Shown here: positions 8,026-17,398 of the stretch, one piece after another | How the letters are laid out: each line of letters begins with the position of its first letter | Numbering within the stretch: the first letter of the stretch is position 1 | Origin: Thermophilibacter immobilis | GTDB taxonomy: Bacteria > Actinomycetota > Coriobacteriia > Coriobacteriales > Atopobiaceae | Direction of reading: 5' to 3' | Assembly: GCF_015277515.1 (NCBI RefSeq) | Contig: NZ_CP063767.1 | Coordinates: 1,302,001-1,366,000, forward strand | DNA length: 64,000 nucleotides | Made by a program: the position numbers and the translations under genes | The notes under the pieces: model-generated | What the model was told of the DNA's origin: nothing | What the model saw: the letters and a program-made list of their open reading frames with translations, nothing else | Database searches by the model: none

Positions 8026-9150
8026 ATGAAGCCACTTCGCAAGACCACGCGCGCGAGGAACCTGCTCTCGTCCACGATGCTGGCCAGCTCCTCGGTCGAC
8101 CTTGATCTGCCCCTCAATGACGTCGTGATCGTCTTCGCTTGCAGCGAGAACTTCGTGCCCTATCTCTCGGTGGCGATCCAGTCGATCGTGGACAACGCGG
8201 GCGCCACGCGGCGCTACGACATCATCGTCCTCACCCGCAACATCTCCCCCGCCTCCATGATCACGCTCACGCGCCAGACCAAGTCGGACAACGTGGGGAT
8301 TGGCTTTCTGGACGTGGACGCGGCCCTGGGCGACGTCGAGCTCCCCTACCACGGCCACTTTCGCCCCGAGACCTACTTCCGCCTGCTCGCCCCGTCCCTG
8401 CTCCCCAACGTGGACAAGGCCATCTACCTCGACTCCGACCTCATCGTAGACGTCGACGTCGCCGAGCTCTACGACGTCGACGTAGAGGGATACCCCCTAG
8501 CCGCCACGCGCGACGCGGACACCATCGGCCAGATTGACGGCTACGACGCCACCGTGGGGCCCTACCTCGCCTACGAGCTGGGGATGGACGACCCGCACGA
8601 CTACTTCCAGGCGGGCGTCCTCGTCATGAACCTCGCCGAGCTGCGCCGCACCGTCTCCGCCGAGAGGTTCCTCGAGATCGCCACCGAGCGCTCCTGGCGC
8701 TGGAACGACCAAGACGTCCTCAACAAGGTGGTGAACGGCCACTACCGGCGCGTCCACATGCGCTGGAACTACCTGGTGGACTGGCAGCGCCTGAGGCGCA
8801 CCCACATCGTGACCAACGCGCCGGCCGACGTGCGCGGCGAGTACGCCGAGGCCTGCGAGAAGCCTTGCATCGTCCACTTCGCCGGACCCGACAACCGTCC
8901 GTGGCTCTACCCGGACGCCGACCGCGCCGGCCTCTTCTGGCGCTACGCCATGCGCTCGCCCTACCTCGATGAGCTGCGCGGCCAGCTCGAGGAATCGCGC
9001 GCCTCCGCAACCGGTCTCGCCAAGCGCGCCCAGGTCATCGTGCTCTATCGGGCCCTCATGCCCGCCTTCGACAAGACCTGCCCTGCCGGCACCCGCCGCC
9101 GCGCGACCCTCATCCGAGGCTACATGAAGGTCGGCGGCGGAAACCTGTAG
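8026..9150 (+). CDS. Glycosyltransferase family 8 protein
   Basis: A 374-residue GT8 retaining glycosyltransferase of the LgtC/WaaJ type. The N-terminal nucleotide-sugar fold contains VIVFACSENFVPYLSVAIQSI, the metal-binding DXD motif is DSD at residues 136-138 in YLDSDLIVDVDV, and the C-terminal metal-binding His284 is in HFAGPDNRPW. These enzymes usually move glucose or galactose from UDP-sugar onto cell-surface polysaccharide or glycolipid. The ATG at 8026 follows GGGAG. The C-terminal 60 residues are basic, which suits membrane association. No other cell-wall glycosylation gene is adjacent. Confidence 0.88.
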   Translation: MKPLRKTTRARNLLSSTMLASSSVDLDLPLNDVVIVFACSENFVPYLSVAIQSIVDNAGATRRYDIIVLTRNISPASMITLTRQTKSDNVGIGFLDVDAALGDVELPYHGHFRPETYFRLLAPSLLPNVDKAIYLDSDLIVDVDVAELYDVDVEGYPLAATRDADTIGQIDGYDATVGPYLAYELGMDDPHDYFQAGVLVMNLAELRRTVSAERFLEIATERSWRWNDQDVLNKVVNGHYRRVHMRWNYLVDWQRLRRTHIVTNAPADVRGEYAEACEKPCIVHFAGPDNRPWLYPDADRAGLFWRYAMRSPYLDELRGQLEESRASATGLAKRAQVIVLYRALMPAFDKTCPAGTRRRATLIRGYMKVGGGNL

Positions 9151-9243
9151 GAAGACGCAGGGGTGGGAGACACGGGCGACGGCCGCACGCCGGGGCGAGA
9201 AGCCCGAGGCGCGCGGCCGCAAACGTCATGTGTTCTGGGACCG

Positions 9244-10560
9244 CTAGGCGGAGCGGTGCTTTCCGTGGGCCGTGGTCACGAGTCGCGGATCCGAGCCGCC
9301 ACCGACGCTTTCCTTGGTCACGACGACCTGCGTGATGTCCAGGTCGCTCGGCAGGTCGAACATCGTGGACTGCAGCGTCGACTCGCAGATGGCCCGCAAG
9401 CCGCGCGCGCCGGTGCCGCGGGCGAGCGCCTGGCGCGCGATCTCGGTCAGGGCGTCATCCTCGAACGTGAGCTCCACCCCCTCAAGCTCGAACATCCGGT
9501 GATACTGCTTCACGAGGGCGTTTCGGGGCACGGTGAGGATGTTCACGAGGTCGGACTCGGTGAGCTGGCGAGTGGCCGTGATAACGGGGATGCGGCCCAG
9601 AAGCTCGGGAATCATCCCGAACTTGTGGAGGTCCTGGGGCATGACCTGCTCCATGAGGGCGTCCTCGTCGTGCACCGCGCGCTGGCCCACCTCGGCGTTG
9701 AAGCCGATCCCCTTCTTGCCGATGCGGTCGGCCACGATCTTGTCCAGGCCCACGAAGGCGCCGCCGCAGATGAACAGGATGTTGGTGGTATCGATGCGAA
9801 TGAGCTCCTGCTGCGGGTGCTTGCGGCCACCCTGCGGCGGCACGCTGGCCTCGGTGCCCTCGAGGATCTTGAGGAGCGCCTGCTGGACGCCCTCACCGGA
9901 CACGTCGCGCGTGATGGAGAGGTTCTCAGCCTTGCGGGCGATCTTGTCGATCTCGTCCACGTAGACGATGCCCACCTGCGCGCGCTCCACGTCGCCGTCG
10001 GCGGCGGTGATGAGCTTGAGCAGGATGTTCTCCACGTCCTCGCCCACGTAGCCGGCCTCGGTCAGGGTCGTGGCATCCGCGATGGCAAAGGGTACCTCGA
10101 GGAAGCGGGCGAGCGTCTGGGCCAGGAGGGTCTTGCCCGTGCCCGTGGGGCCGAGCAGCAAGATGTTGCTCTTGGCGATCTCAACGCTCTCGTCGCCCTC
10201 TTTGACCTCGTCGTTTCCGGACAGGATGCGGCGATAGTGGTTGTAGACGGCCACGCTCATCGCGCGCTTGGCGCTCTCCTGGCCCATGACGTACTGCGAC
10301 AGCTCGTCGTAGATCTCGTGCGGGGTGGGGAGGTTCTTGATCGGCGGCTCGGCCGAGTCGGCGTCGAGGACGTCGTCCGCGGCGTCGAACTCGGCCTCGT
10401 CGATCATGTCAGCGCACGTGTGGACGCACTCGTCGCAGATGAAGACGCCCCCGGGCCCGGCGATGAGCTTGCTCACCTGGCTGCGGCTCTTGCCGCAGAA
10501 GGAGCAGTGCATCTCGTTGTCGGCGGGGCCGATGCCGTTGTCTTGGTCGTTTGTGGGCAT
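9244..10560 (-). CDS. clpX: ATP-dependent Clp protease ATP-binding subunit ClpX
   Basis: A 438-residue AAA+ unfoldase that feeds tagged proteins to ClpP. The N-terminal zinc finger uses Cys19, Cys22, Cys42 and Cys45. The Walker [15 protein letters not shown], pore loop [11 protein letters not shown], Walker [14 protein letters not shown], sensor and the IGF-type loop needed to dock on ClpP (KGIGFNAEV) are all present. The ATG at 10560 follows AGGAG that overlaps the end of clpP, which stops four bases upstream, so translation is probably coupled. It is the last gene of the tig-clpP-clpX unit and runs convergent with the GT8 gene. Confidence 0.97.
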   Translation of the reverse strand: MPTNDQDNGIGPADNEMHCSFCGKSRSQVSKLIAGPGGVFICDECVHTCADMIDEAEFDAADDVLDADSAEPPIKNLPTPHEIYDELSQYVMGQESAKRAMSVAVYNHYRRILSGNDEVKEGDESVEIAKSNILLLGPTGTGKTLLAQTLARFLEVPFAIADATTLTEAGYVGEDVENILLKLITAADGDVERAQVGIVYVDEIDKIARKAENLSITRDVSGEGVQQALLKILEGTEASVPPQGGRKHPQQELIRIDTTNILFICGGAFVGLDKIVADRIGKKGIGFNAEVGQRAVHDEDALMEQVMPQDLHKFGMIPELLGRIPVITATRQLTESDLVNILTVPRNALVKQYHRMFELEGVELTFEDDALTEIARQALARGTGARGLRAICESTLQSTMFDLPSDLDITQVVVTKESVGGGSDPRLVTTAHGKHRSA

Positions 10561-10564
10561 CGAG

Positions 10565-11182
10565 CTACTCCTGGGTCTGCTCGGCGCGCGAGGTGATGAC
10601 CTTGTCCACCAGGCCGTAGTCGCAGGCCTCGCTCGCGCGCATGTAGTTGTCGCGCTCCGTGTCGGCGTTGATCTTCTCGATGGGCTGGCCGGTGGCGTCG
10701 GCGAGGATCTGGTTGATGCGCTCGCGGATGCGCTTGGTCTCGTCGGCCACGATCTGGATCTCGGTCTGCTGGCCCTGGGCACCGGAGCTGGGCTGGTGGA
10801 TGAGGACCATCGCGTTGGGAAGCGCGAGGCGCTTGCCCTTGACGCCGCTGGCCAGGATGACCGCGCCCATGGAGGCGGCCATGCCCACGCAGATGGTGGA
10901 GACGTCGGGCTTGATGAAGTTCATCGTGTCGACAATGCCCAGGCCGGCGTAGACGTCGCCGCCGGGCGAGTCGATGTACAGCGAGATGTCCTTGTCGGGG
11001 TCCTGGCTCTCCAGGTGCAGGAGCTGGGCGACGACGAGGTTGGCCGAGTCGCGCGTGACCTCCTCGCCGAGAAAGACGATGCGGTCGTTGAGCAGGCGGG
11101 AGTAGATGTCGTAGCTGCGCTCGCCGCGCGGGGTCTGCTCGACCACGTAGGGGATGAGCGGGATGTTGGTGGGGTTGTGCAT
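10565..11182 (-). CDS. clpP: ATP-dependent Clp protease proteolytic subunit
   Basis: A 205-residue serine protease that forms the barrel of ClpXP. The catalytic triad can be read: Ser104 in GMAASMGA, His129 in LIHQPS and Asp178. The handle helix and the [10 protein letters not shown] oxyanion segment (72-81) are intact. The ATG at 11182 follows a near-perfect AAGGAGGAACTC leader. A predicted self-processing N-terminus is short, as expected for the mature family. It lies between tig (83 bp upstream) and clpX (4 bp downstream), the classical arrangement. Only one clpP is visible in this window. Confidence 0.97.
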   Translation of the reverse strand: MHNPTNIPLIPYVVEQTPRGERSYDIYSRLLNDRIVFLGEEVTRDSANLVVAQLLHLESQDPDKDISLYIDSPGGDVYAGLGIVDTMNFIKPDVSTICVGMAASMGAVILASGVKGKRLALPNAMVLIHQPSSGAQGQQTEIQIVADETKRIRERINQILADATGQPIEKINADTERDNYMRASEACDYGLVDKVITSRAEQTQE

Positions 11183-11204
11183 GAGTTCCTCCTTGCGTTG
11201 TGCG

Positions 11205-11241
11205 ATGCCCCGGGTGAGGCCGCAGCCGCCCCCCGGGGCAT
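11205..11241 (-). promoter_or_regulatory. Strong hairpin between tig and clpP
   Basis: ATGCCCCGGG and CCCGGGGCAT flank a loop of about 16 bases in the 83 bp gap between tig and clpP. There is no T-run after it on the minus strand, so it is more likely an mRNA processing or stabilising hairpin, or a partial attenuator that lets clpPX be expressed apart from tig, than a full terminator. Confidence 0.5.
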
Positions 11242-11265
11242 AGGGATGCGTGCTGAGAGGGACCG

Positions 11266-12636
11266 CTACTCGTCGGAGGCCTCGGGGGCTTCGGCGGGGG
11301 CGGGCCCCTCGGGGGCGTCGGCCGCGGCGGCGCGCTCGGCGACCTCGTCCACGACGTTTACCTTGGCGTTCTCGACCAGCCAGTCGAGGGCCTTGGTGCG
11401 CCTGATGGAGTCTCGGATGGCCGGAAGGCGACCCTCTCCGCGCCACTCGTTGACGGAGGCGGCGACGTCCTCGACGCCGGAGCGCTCGAACTCCTTGGCG
11501 ATGTCCTCGTCGGTGGCCTCGAGGCCGAGCTTGGCGGCCACGGCGTCGAGGGCCAGCGACTGGCGGGCACGCTCCTCGGCCTGGACGTGCAGGTCGGCGA
11601 TGAAGTCATCGGCCTTGACGCCGCGAGCTCCGAGGTACATGTCAAGCGACATGTTCTGGCGCTGGAGCTGATTCAAAAACTCGGTCGCGAGCTCGTTGAA
11701 GATCTCGTTCTGGTAGTCCTCGGGGACGGTCTCGAGCTTGAGCAGCTTGCCGACGGCCTCGACGACGCGGTCCTCCTTGAGGTTGGGCAGCGAGGTCTTC
11801 TTGTCGCCCTCGACCTCCTCCTTGACGGCGTCCCTGAAGGCGTCGACGGTGTCGAAGCCGAACTTCTTGGCGACCTCGTCGTCGAGCTCGGGGGTGACGG
11901 CCTTCTTGATCGAGTTCAGGGTCACCTTGACGGTGAAGGTGTGGGAGTGGGTCTCTCCCTCGTGCTCGTGCTCGTGAGTCCAGGTAATCTCCTTGGTCTC
12001 CCCCTTCTTCATGCCGACGATGCCGGCCTGGAGCTCTGCGGGGACCTGGTTGCCGTCGAGCTGGAGCATGCGGTTGGTGCCGGCGAGATGGCCTGCGCCC
12101 TCGACGTCCTCGATGTCGACGGAGACGAGGTCACCCTCGACGACCGCGCGATCCTCCTCGAGGTCCTCGTAGGAGACCTGATAGGAGAGGAGCTGATTGA
12201 TCTGCCAGTCGACCTCGGCCTCGGTGGCCTCGTCGGGGGGCATGTTGATCTGGGGGGCGTCGTAGGACTCGAGCTCGCAGGCGGGACGCACGCCCACCGT
12301 AGCGTCCACGACGTAGTCGGTGCCCTGGACGGCCAGGTCCGGGTCCTCGCCGAAGTTGACGCGTCCGACGGGGGTGACGTCGAGCTCCTCGAGCAGAAGC
12401 GGCTCGACCTGGTTGAGCATCTCGTTGGTGGCCTGGGCGAGCACGGACTCGCGGCCCATGATGCCGTCGATCACCGGACGGGGGGCGTGACCACGGCGGA
12501 AGCCCTGGAAGTTGTACTTGTGGGCGATGTCCTTGTAGGCCTGGGCGATGGCGGCGTCGACGTCGTCGGCGGGCACGCTCACCTTTGCGGCCAGCTTGTC
12601 GTCGGACGGCTTCTCAGCGGTGACGGTGATCTTCAA
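11266..12636 (-). CDS. tig: Trigger factor
   Basis: A 456-residue ribosome-associated chaperone and peptidyl-prolyl isomerase. The ribosome-docking signature is GFRRGHAP (residues 45-52; the usual Lys is His here). The FKBP-type isomerase domain spans about 165-245 ([11 protein letters not shown] to [10 protein letters not shown]), and the C-terminal substrate-binding arms end in an acidic Ala/Glu/Pro-rich tail. I chose the TTG at 12636 because GGGAGG lies five bases upstream and the protein then starts MKITVTAEK, as in the family; the frame upstream runs through the tRNA-Leu gene. It is the first protein gene of tig-clpP-clpX. Confidence 0.94.
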   Translation of the reverse strand: MKITVTAEKPSDDKLAAKVSVPADDVDAAIAQAYKDIAHKYNFQGFRRGHAPRPVIDGIMGRESVLAQATNEMLNQVEPLLLEELDVTPVGRVNFGEDPDLAVQGTDYVVDATVGVRPACELESYDAPQINMPPDEATEAEVDWQINQLLSYQVSYEDLEEDRAVVEGDLVSVDIEDVEGAGHLAGTNRMLQLDGNQVPAELQAGIVGMKKGETKEITWTHEHEHEGETHSHTFTVKVTLNSIKKAVTPELDDEVAKKFGFDTVDAFRDAVKEEVEGDKKTSLPNLKEDRVVEAVGKLLKLETVPEDYQNEIFNELATEFLNQLQRQNMSLDMYLGARGVKADDFIADLHVQAEERARQSLALDAVAAKLGLEATDEDIAKEFERSGVEDVAASVNEWRGEGRLPAIRDSIRRTKALDWLVENAKVNVVDEVAERAAAADAPEGPAPAEAPEASDE

Positions 12637-12690
12637 CGTTCCTCCCGTGTCTTGTACAGGCGGGCCTTCCCCGCCTCTGCTCTTGCTTGC

Positions 12691-12777
12691 TGGTGCGGGC
12701 GAAAGGACTCGAACCTTCACGGGGTCTCCCCCACTGGAACCTAAATCCAGCGCGTCTACCAGTTCCGCCACGCCCGC
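12691..12777 (-). tRNA. tRNA-Leu (anticodon TAG)
   Basis: An 87-base class II tRNA read on the minus strand. It starts GCGGGCG and ends CGCCCGC-A-CCA, with the CCA encoded. The anticodon stem CTGGA/TCCAG encloses a TTTAGGT loop, giving TAG, and a long variable arm (GTGGGGGAGACCCCG) is present as expected for leucine. It lies 54 bp upstream of tig on the same strand and may be co-transcribed with it. Confidence 0.96.
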
Positions 12778-12795
12778 GGTCCGCACAGCCTTTGA

Positions 12796-12801
12796 ATCAT
12801 A
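12796..12801 (-). promoter_or_regulatory. Possible -10 box for the tRNA-Leu/tig transcript
   Basis: TATGAT on the minus strand lies 18 bases before the first base of tRNA-Leu, the right distance for a promoter. No clear TTGACA-like -35 box is seen at 17 bases, so this is a weak call. Confidence 0.35.
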
Positions 12802-13190
12802 GCAAACTTCTACTGGATACCCACCGTGGCCGCGTTATTTCACGCGGGCCGCGGGCACACACGGGGAACACGGCGAGGTCTTGCCCCCTGCCAAGATGGA
12901 GATGAGGCTTGTCAGTCATTTTGTCGGCGCCTATCGAGTGGCTCGCCTTTTGCCGACAGGAAAGAAGCAGGTCAGAGGGTCGACGATTATTCTGATACTC
13001 GAGGTGATCGGCTAAAACCACTGAAAAATCCCGGTTTGGCTCTCGGTAGCCTATCCCGCGGGTCTGTACGCGCATGAATCGGGGTCAGGGCATGAGCGAG
13101 GGGTCGTTTATTGCCACAGCCCTGGATTCGTGTGCGGGATTGGAGTCCGCGCGGCAGCTCCTCCGTCACCTCTTGCGCGCGTCCCCTCTT
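12802..13190. other. Intergenic stretch without a gene (tRNA-Leu to palindrome A)
   Basis: No credible reading frame, RNA gene or terminator is seen here. A modest hairpin, TGTCGGC paired with GCCGACA (about 12913-12960), is the only structure noted. The interval probably holds the far promoter region of tRNA-Leu/tig. Confidence 0.4.
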
Positions 13191-13325
13191 GCGGATTTGG
13201 ACGCTTATTTGATATGGTCGGCAGTGTTTTGAGACACTGTCCTTCTCGGCCCAGCATTTTGGCAGGTAGCGTGGGGTCGATAAGGGACAATGTCCCCGCA
13301 AACATCAAAGATATGTCCCAATCCT
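13191..13325. repeat. Intergenic palindromic element, copy A
   Basis: First of seven related palindromes. Left arm GGATTTGGACGCTTATTTGAT pairs with the right arm that ends ATCAAAGATATGTCCCAATCC. The inner arms ACACTGTCCTTCTCG and CGATAAGGGACAATGT also pair, and a small AGTGT/ACACT hairpin is nested in the left half. It lies downstream of treC. Its interior is closest to copy B. Confidence 0.75.
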
Positions 13326-13379
13326 TGCGAAGCAAGGCTGCAGCAGAGGCGAGGCACGGCAGACAAGACAAGGTAGGGT

Positions 13380-15083
13380 CTAGCGGCGGTAGACGACGGC
13401 CTCGTAGGGACGCAGGGCGAGCACGCCGCCATCACATACGGGCTCATCGTCGTAGTTGCCGAGAAGGCGCGCATATCCTTCGAGAGCGAGCCCGTCTGTT
13501 GAAACCGTGCAGCGCCCCTCGTCGAACGAGCACACGACCACAAGCCGCTCTTCGCCAAGCGTCCGCTCGAAGGCGATGACCTTATCGGCCGTAGCTCCTG
13601 CGCCAAGGAAGTGCACCGCTCCCCTGCTCACCACCGCGTCCTCGTGGCGCAGGCGCACAAGCGCGCGGTAGAACTCGAACATCGAGCCCTCGACGCCTAC
13701 CTCGGCATCCGCGTTGACTTTCTCGGCAGACGCGGGCACGGTGAGCCACGGAATGCCGGTCGTGAAGCCAGCTCGCTCGCCCGCGGTCCACTGCATCGGC
13801 GTACGGCAGTTGTCGCGCGATCGCTCGTTCACGACATGTAGGGCCTCTTCGACCGTCTTACCTGCATCCAGCATGATGTTGTAGTAGCTTAGGCTCTCCA
13901 CGTCGTCGAACTGCTCGATAGAGGTGTAGCCGGGGTTGGTCATGCCCAGCTCATCGCCTTGGTAGATGTAAGGGGTTCCCTGCATAAGGTGGTCGCAGAC
14001 GGCGAGCATCTTGCCGACCTTCTCCCACGAGCCGCCGCGCTCTCCCACGGCCTCGCGACCGCCGAAGCGCGTAATAGCGCGCGGCTGATCGTGGTTGTCC
14101 CAGAAAAGGGCGTTCCATCCACCACCGGCCTGCATCCCCTCCTGCCACGTGTGCAGAATGTCGCGCAGACGGCCGATGTCGGCAGGCATGAGCTCCCACT
14201 TCCTGCCGTCTTTGTAATCCACCTTGAGATGGTGGAAGCTGAACGTCATGGAGAGCTCGTGCTCAGAGGGCCTGGTGTAGCGCACACAGTTCTCGAGCGT
14301 GGTTGCGGCCATCTCTCCCACCGTCACCATGTCGCCGATGTCCGTGCGCTCCACGAGCTCCTTCAGGTATTCGTGAACGTGCGGCCCATCGGCGAACATG
14401 CGGCGACCCAGGCCCTCGATGTCGTCGACGAAGACCTCCGGCTTGGAGATAAGGTTCACCACGTCAAAGCGGAAGCCGGCCACACCGCGCGCCTTCCAGA
14501 AACGCACCACGTCGGCCAGTCTCTCGCGCACCTCGGGATTGGTCCAGTCGAGATCGGGTTGGCTCACGTCGTGCAGATGCAGGTACCACTTGCCGAGACG
14601 CGGCTCCCACTCCCAAGCGCTTTCACCGAAAAGGCACTTCCAGTTGGTCGGCGGCTCGCCTGGGTCGCCTGCACCCGTAGAGCCTCGACCGTCGCGCAGG
14701 ATGTAGTAGCGCCGGAAACGCTCGTCGCCGGCAAGGGCCCGCTGGAACCACTCGTGCTGAGTGGAGGTGTGACAGAGCACCATATCGAGCATGATCCCCA
14801 TGCCCCTGTCGCTCGCAGCCGCAACCAGCTCGTCAAAGTCGTCCATCGTACCGTAGTTCGAATCCACGGCGCAGTAGTCAGCCACGTCATAGCCATTGTC
14901 ACGCTGCGGCGAGGGATAGAACGGGGTCAGCCAGAGGTAGTCCACACCCAGACGGTCAAGGTAGTCGAGCCTGCTCGTGATGCCCGGCAGGTCACCCGCA
15001 CCGTCACCGTCGGTGTCGTAGAAGGACTTGATGTAGATCTGGTAGACCACGCCCTCGTGAAAGTCCCTCTTAGCCGTGCTCAT
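13380..15083 (-). CDS. treC: Trehalose-6-phosphate hydrolase (GH13)
   Basis: A 567-residue GH13 alpha-glucosidase that should split trehalose 6-phosphate into glucose and glucose 6-phosphate in the cytoplasm. The catalytic nucleophile is Asp207 in GFRFDVVNL, the acid/base is Glu257 in VTVGEMAA, and the third acid lies in FWDNHDQPR. Typical start VVYQIYIKSFYDTDGDGAGDLPGI. The ATG at 15083 follows AGAGGA. It lies 68 bp downstream of the trehalose-type PTS gene on the same strand, with a GntR regulator divergent from that gene; context favours trehalose 6-phosphate over isomaltose or sucrose 6-phosphate, which GH13 relatives use. Confidence 0.88.
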   Translation of the reverse strand: MSTAKRDFHEGVVYQIYIKSFYDTDGDGAGDLPGITSRLDYLDRLGVDYLWLTPFYPSPQRDNGYDVADYCAVDSNYGTMDDFDELVAAASDRGMGIMLDMVLCHTSTQHEWFQRALAGDERFRRYYILRDGRGSTGAGDPGEPPTNWKCLFGESAWEWEPRLGKWYLHLHDVSQPDLDWTNPEVRERLADVVRFWKARGVAGFRFDVVNLISKPEVFVDDIEGLGRRMFADGPHVHEYLKELVERTDIGDMVTVGEMAATTLENCVRYTRPSEHELSMTFSFHHLKVDYKDGRKWELMPADIGRLRDILHTWQEGMQAGGGWNALFWDNHDQPRAITRFGGREAVGERGGSWEKVGKMLAVCDHLMQGTPYIYQGDELGMTNPGYTSIEQFDDVESLSYYNIMLDAGKTVEEALHVVNERSRDNCRTPMQWTAGERAGFTTGIPWLTVPASAEKVNADAEVGVEGSMFEFYRALVRLRHEDAVVSRGAVHFLGAGATADKVIAFERTLGEERLVVVCSFDEGRCTVSTDGLALEGYARLLGNYDDEPVCDGGVLALRPYEAVVYRR

Positions 15084-15151
15084 GATTATTCCTCTCATGG
15101 GGGCCGGCGCGAGCTCCATCCCGGCCGACCCCCGGATCTTATCGCCGGAGG

Positions 15152-17173
15152 CTAGGCACGGTAGGTGACCACCGTCGTAGTGCCGGTCGTGGCCTCCATG
15201 CCAGTCAAAAACTCGATATCAGTGGCGTCGCCCGTCTCGGTGAGCACCACCGCGGTGATCGTGGAGTGCCCGGCCGCGGCAATCTTGTCCGTGGAGAAGG
15301 TCAGGAGACGCTCGCCAGCCTTCACATGCTGTCCCTGTTTGACGTTGCACACGAAGCCGTCTCCGCCCATATCAACTGTGTCGATGCCCACGTGGATAAG
15401 GACCTCCAGCCCGGAGTCGAGCGTGAGCCCGATGGCGTGGTTGGAGCCGGGCATGGTGGCCGACACGGTAGCGTCGGCAGGAGCCACCACGGTGTCTGCG
15501 CCGGCGGCGGGCTTGATGGCGATGCCGTCGCCCAAGACCTTGTTGGCGAACATGTCGTCGGGCACCTCGGAGATGGGACAGACGGTGCCGGAGAGCGGGG
15601 CGAGAAGCTCGAAGGATGCGGCCGCGGCAGTCGGAGCGACCGAGGCGGCAGCCGGAGCGGCCGCGGCAGTCGGAACGACTGCGGCGGCAGACTCGGAGGT
15701 GCCGGCGATCCCGATGGCGCGGCCATAGCGATCCTCGCTGGAGAGCCTCCTAGAACCCACCACAAAGGTCAAGGCGAAGGGGACCACGATGGCGAGGAGC
15801 ATGCACAGCGTGAAGAGCGGCCAGTACTCGAACATGATGGAGAGGATGCCCGGCAGGCCGCCGACGCCGATGGAGAGCGCCTTGACGCCGAAGCCCACGC
15901 AGACCATCGCCGAGATGGAGGAACCGATCATGCCGCAGATCAGCGGAAACCTGTACTTGAGGTTGACACCGAACAAAGCAGGTTCGGTGACACCGAGGTA
16001 GCAGGAGATAAACGCGGGGATGTTGACCTGCTGGGCGCGCTCGTTGTTCCTCTGCAGCACGGACATGGCGAGCACGGAGGACCCCTGCGCGATATTGGAG
16101 AGGGCGATCATGGGCCACAGCGTTGTGTACTGCACGGTGTTGACCATCTGGGTGTCGATGGCGTTGGTCATGTGGTGCAGGCCGGTCATCACGAGCGGCG
16201 CGTAGACGGCACCGAAGATGGCGGCGAAGACCACGCGGAAGTCGGACTCCAGGCCGAACTTCACGGCATTGGCGATGGCGTCGCCGAGGGCCCAGCCGAT
16301 GGGACCGACGATGGTGTGCGCGATGATGACGGCCGGCACGAGGGAGAAGAACGGCACGACAATCATGCTCACGACCTCAGGCGTGACCTTCTTGAAGAAC
16401 TTCTCCAGACCCACGAGCACGAAGGCCGCGAGCAGCGCTGCGATGACTTGACCTTGGTAGCCGATCATCTGCACCTGCGCAAAGCCGAAATCCCACACGG
16501 GGATATCGGCAGCGGCGGTGTCTGCCACGGCAAAGCCGTTCAGGAGCTGTCCGGAGACGAGCGTAAGCCCCAAGATGATGCCTAGGATCTGCGTGGTGCC
16601 CATCTTCTTGGTGACGGACCAGCAGATGCCCACGGGCAGCATGTGGAACACGGCCTCGCCGATGAGCCATAGGAAATTGTATACGCCCATCCAGAACTGC
16701 GAGGTATCGGCGATGGAGAGCGTGCCGTGCTCGAGGTCGAACGCACCGCTCGCATCGAAGAAGTTGACCTCTCCGATGATGTTACGGAAGCCCAGGATGA
16801 GACCACCGCAGACGAGGGCGGGGATGAGCGGGGCGAATATCTCGCCGAGAACGCCCATCGCGCGCTGCAGCGGGTTCTGGTTGGCGCCTGCCGCCGCCTT
16901 GGCCGCGTCCTTCGAGACGCCCTCGATGCCCGAGGCGTCCGTGAACTCGTTGTAGAACGTGGACACGTCGTTGCCGATGATGACCTGGAACTGCCCGGCC
17001 TGCGTGAAGCTGCCCTTCACGCTCGGCAGCTCCTCGATGGCCGCAACGTCGGCCCTTTTCTCGTCCACCAGCACGAAGCGCATGCGCGTCATGCAATGGG
17101 TGACGGCGGAGATGTTCTCCCTGCCGCCCACGAGCCCTAGGAGCCTGCCTACGTCCTCGGTGTACTTACCCAT
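15152..17173 (-). CDS. treP: PTS trehalose-type transporter subunit EIIBCA
   Basis: A 673-residue fusion that imports and phosphorylates a disaccharide. EIIB is N-terminal with phospho-acceptor Cys27 in THCMTRMRF. EIIC (about 105-490) has about ten membrane segments and the family segments FLWLIGEAVFHMLPVGICW and GVTEPALFGVNLKYRFPLI. An Ala/Pro/Val linker (about 505-540) leads to EIIA, with phospho-acceptor His594 in LIHVGID. EIIB/EIIC text resembles Gram-positive trehalose permeases. EIIA is fused, so no separate glucose EIIA is needed. It would receive phosphate from HPr, charged by PtsI (26299-28002). Expression is likely set by TreR at the three palindromes upstream. Confidence 0.9.
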   Translation of the reverse strand: MGKYTEDVGRLLGLVGGRENISAVTHCMTRMRFVLVDEKRADVAAIEELPSVKGSFTQAGQFQVIIGNDVSTFYNEFTDASGIEGVSKDAAKAAAGANQNPLQRAMGVLGEIFAPLIPALVCGGLILGFRNIIGEVNFFDASGAFDLEHGTLSIADTSQFWMGVYNFLWLIGEAVFHMLPVGICWSVTKKMGTTQILGIILGLTLVSGQLLNGFAVADTAAADIPVWDFGFAQVQMIGYQGQVIAALLAAFVLVGLEKFFKKVTPEVVSMIVVPFFSLVPAVIIAHTIVGPIGWALGDAIANAVKFGLESDFRVVFAAIFGAVYAPLVMTGLHHMTNAIDTQMVNTVQYTTLWPMIALSNIAQGSSVLAMSVLQRNNERAQQVNIPAFISCYLGVTEPALFGVNLKYRFPLICGMIGSSISAMVCVGFGVKALSIGVGGLPGILSIMFEYWPLFTLCMLLAIVVPFALTFVVGSRRLSSEDRYGRAIGIAGTSESAAAVVPTAAAAPAAASVAPTAAAASFELLAPLSGTVCPISEVPDDMFANKVLGDGIAIKPAAGADTVVAPADATVSATMPGSNHAIGLTLDSGLEVLIHVGIDTVDMGGDGFVCNVKQGQHVKAGERLLTFSTDKIAAAGHSTITAVVLTETGDATDIEFLTGMEATTGTTTVVTYRA

Positions 17174-17236
17174 GCAACTACCCCTTCCTTGACCCCGTCT
17201 ACGTAGCTTATCCTGCATTCTCGTAATGCAACTTAA

Positions 17237-17250
17237 CTTATTCAAATAAG
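17237..17250. promoter_or_regulatory. Probable TreR operator 1
   Basis: CTTATTCAAATAAG, a near-perfect 14-base palindrome 64 bp upstream of treP. Two more copies follow before treR. The half-site spacing suits a dimeric GntR-family repressor. Confidence 0.75.
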
Positions 17251-17271
17251 TCAAAGCTCAGTGTGGCATAA

Positions 17272-17285
17272 CTCATTTGAATAAG
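17272..17285. promoter_or_regulatory. Probable TreR operator 2
   Basis: CTCATTTGAATAAG, one base off the palindrome of operators 1 and 3 in the left half. It is followed by TTATACAC, which could serve as a -10 element. Confidence 0.65.
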
Positions 17286-17339
17286 TTATACACAAGGCGA
17301 TAAGTGCCGCGAACGGTAGGATTTTCTCGGTGACCGCAT

Positions 17340-17353
17340 CTTATTCAAATAAG
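17340..17353. promoter_or_regulatory. Probable TreR operator 3
   Basis: CTTATTCAAATAAG again, followed by CTATACACTG, and 46 bp before the treR start. Its place suggests that TreR also represses its own gene. Confidence 0.75.
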
Positions 17354-17398
17354 CTATACACTGAAACGACAATACACGCAGGCTGGAGGTCTGTTTCC

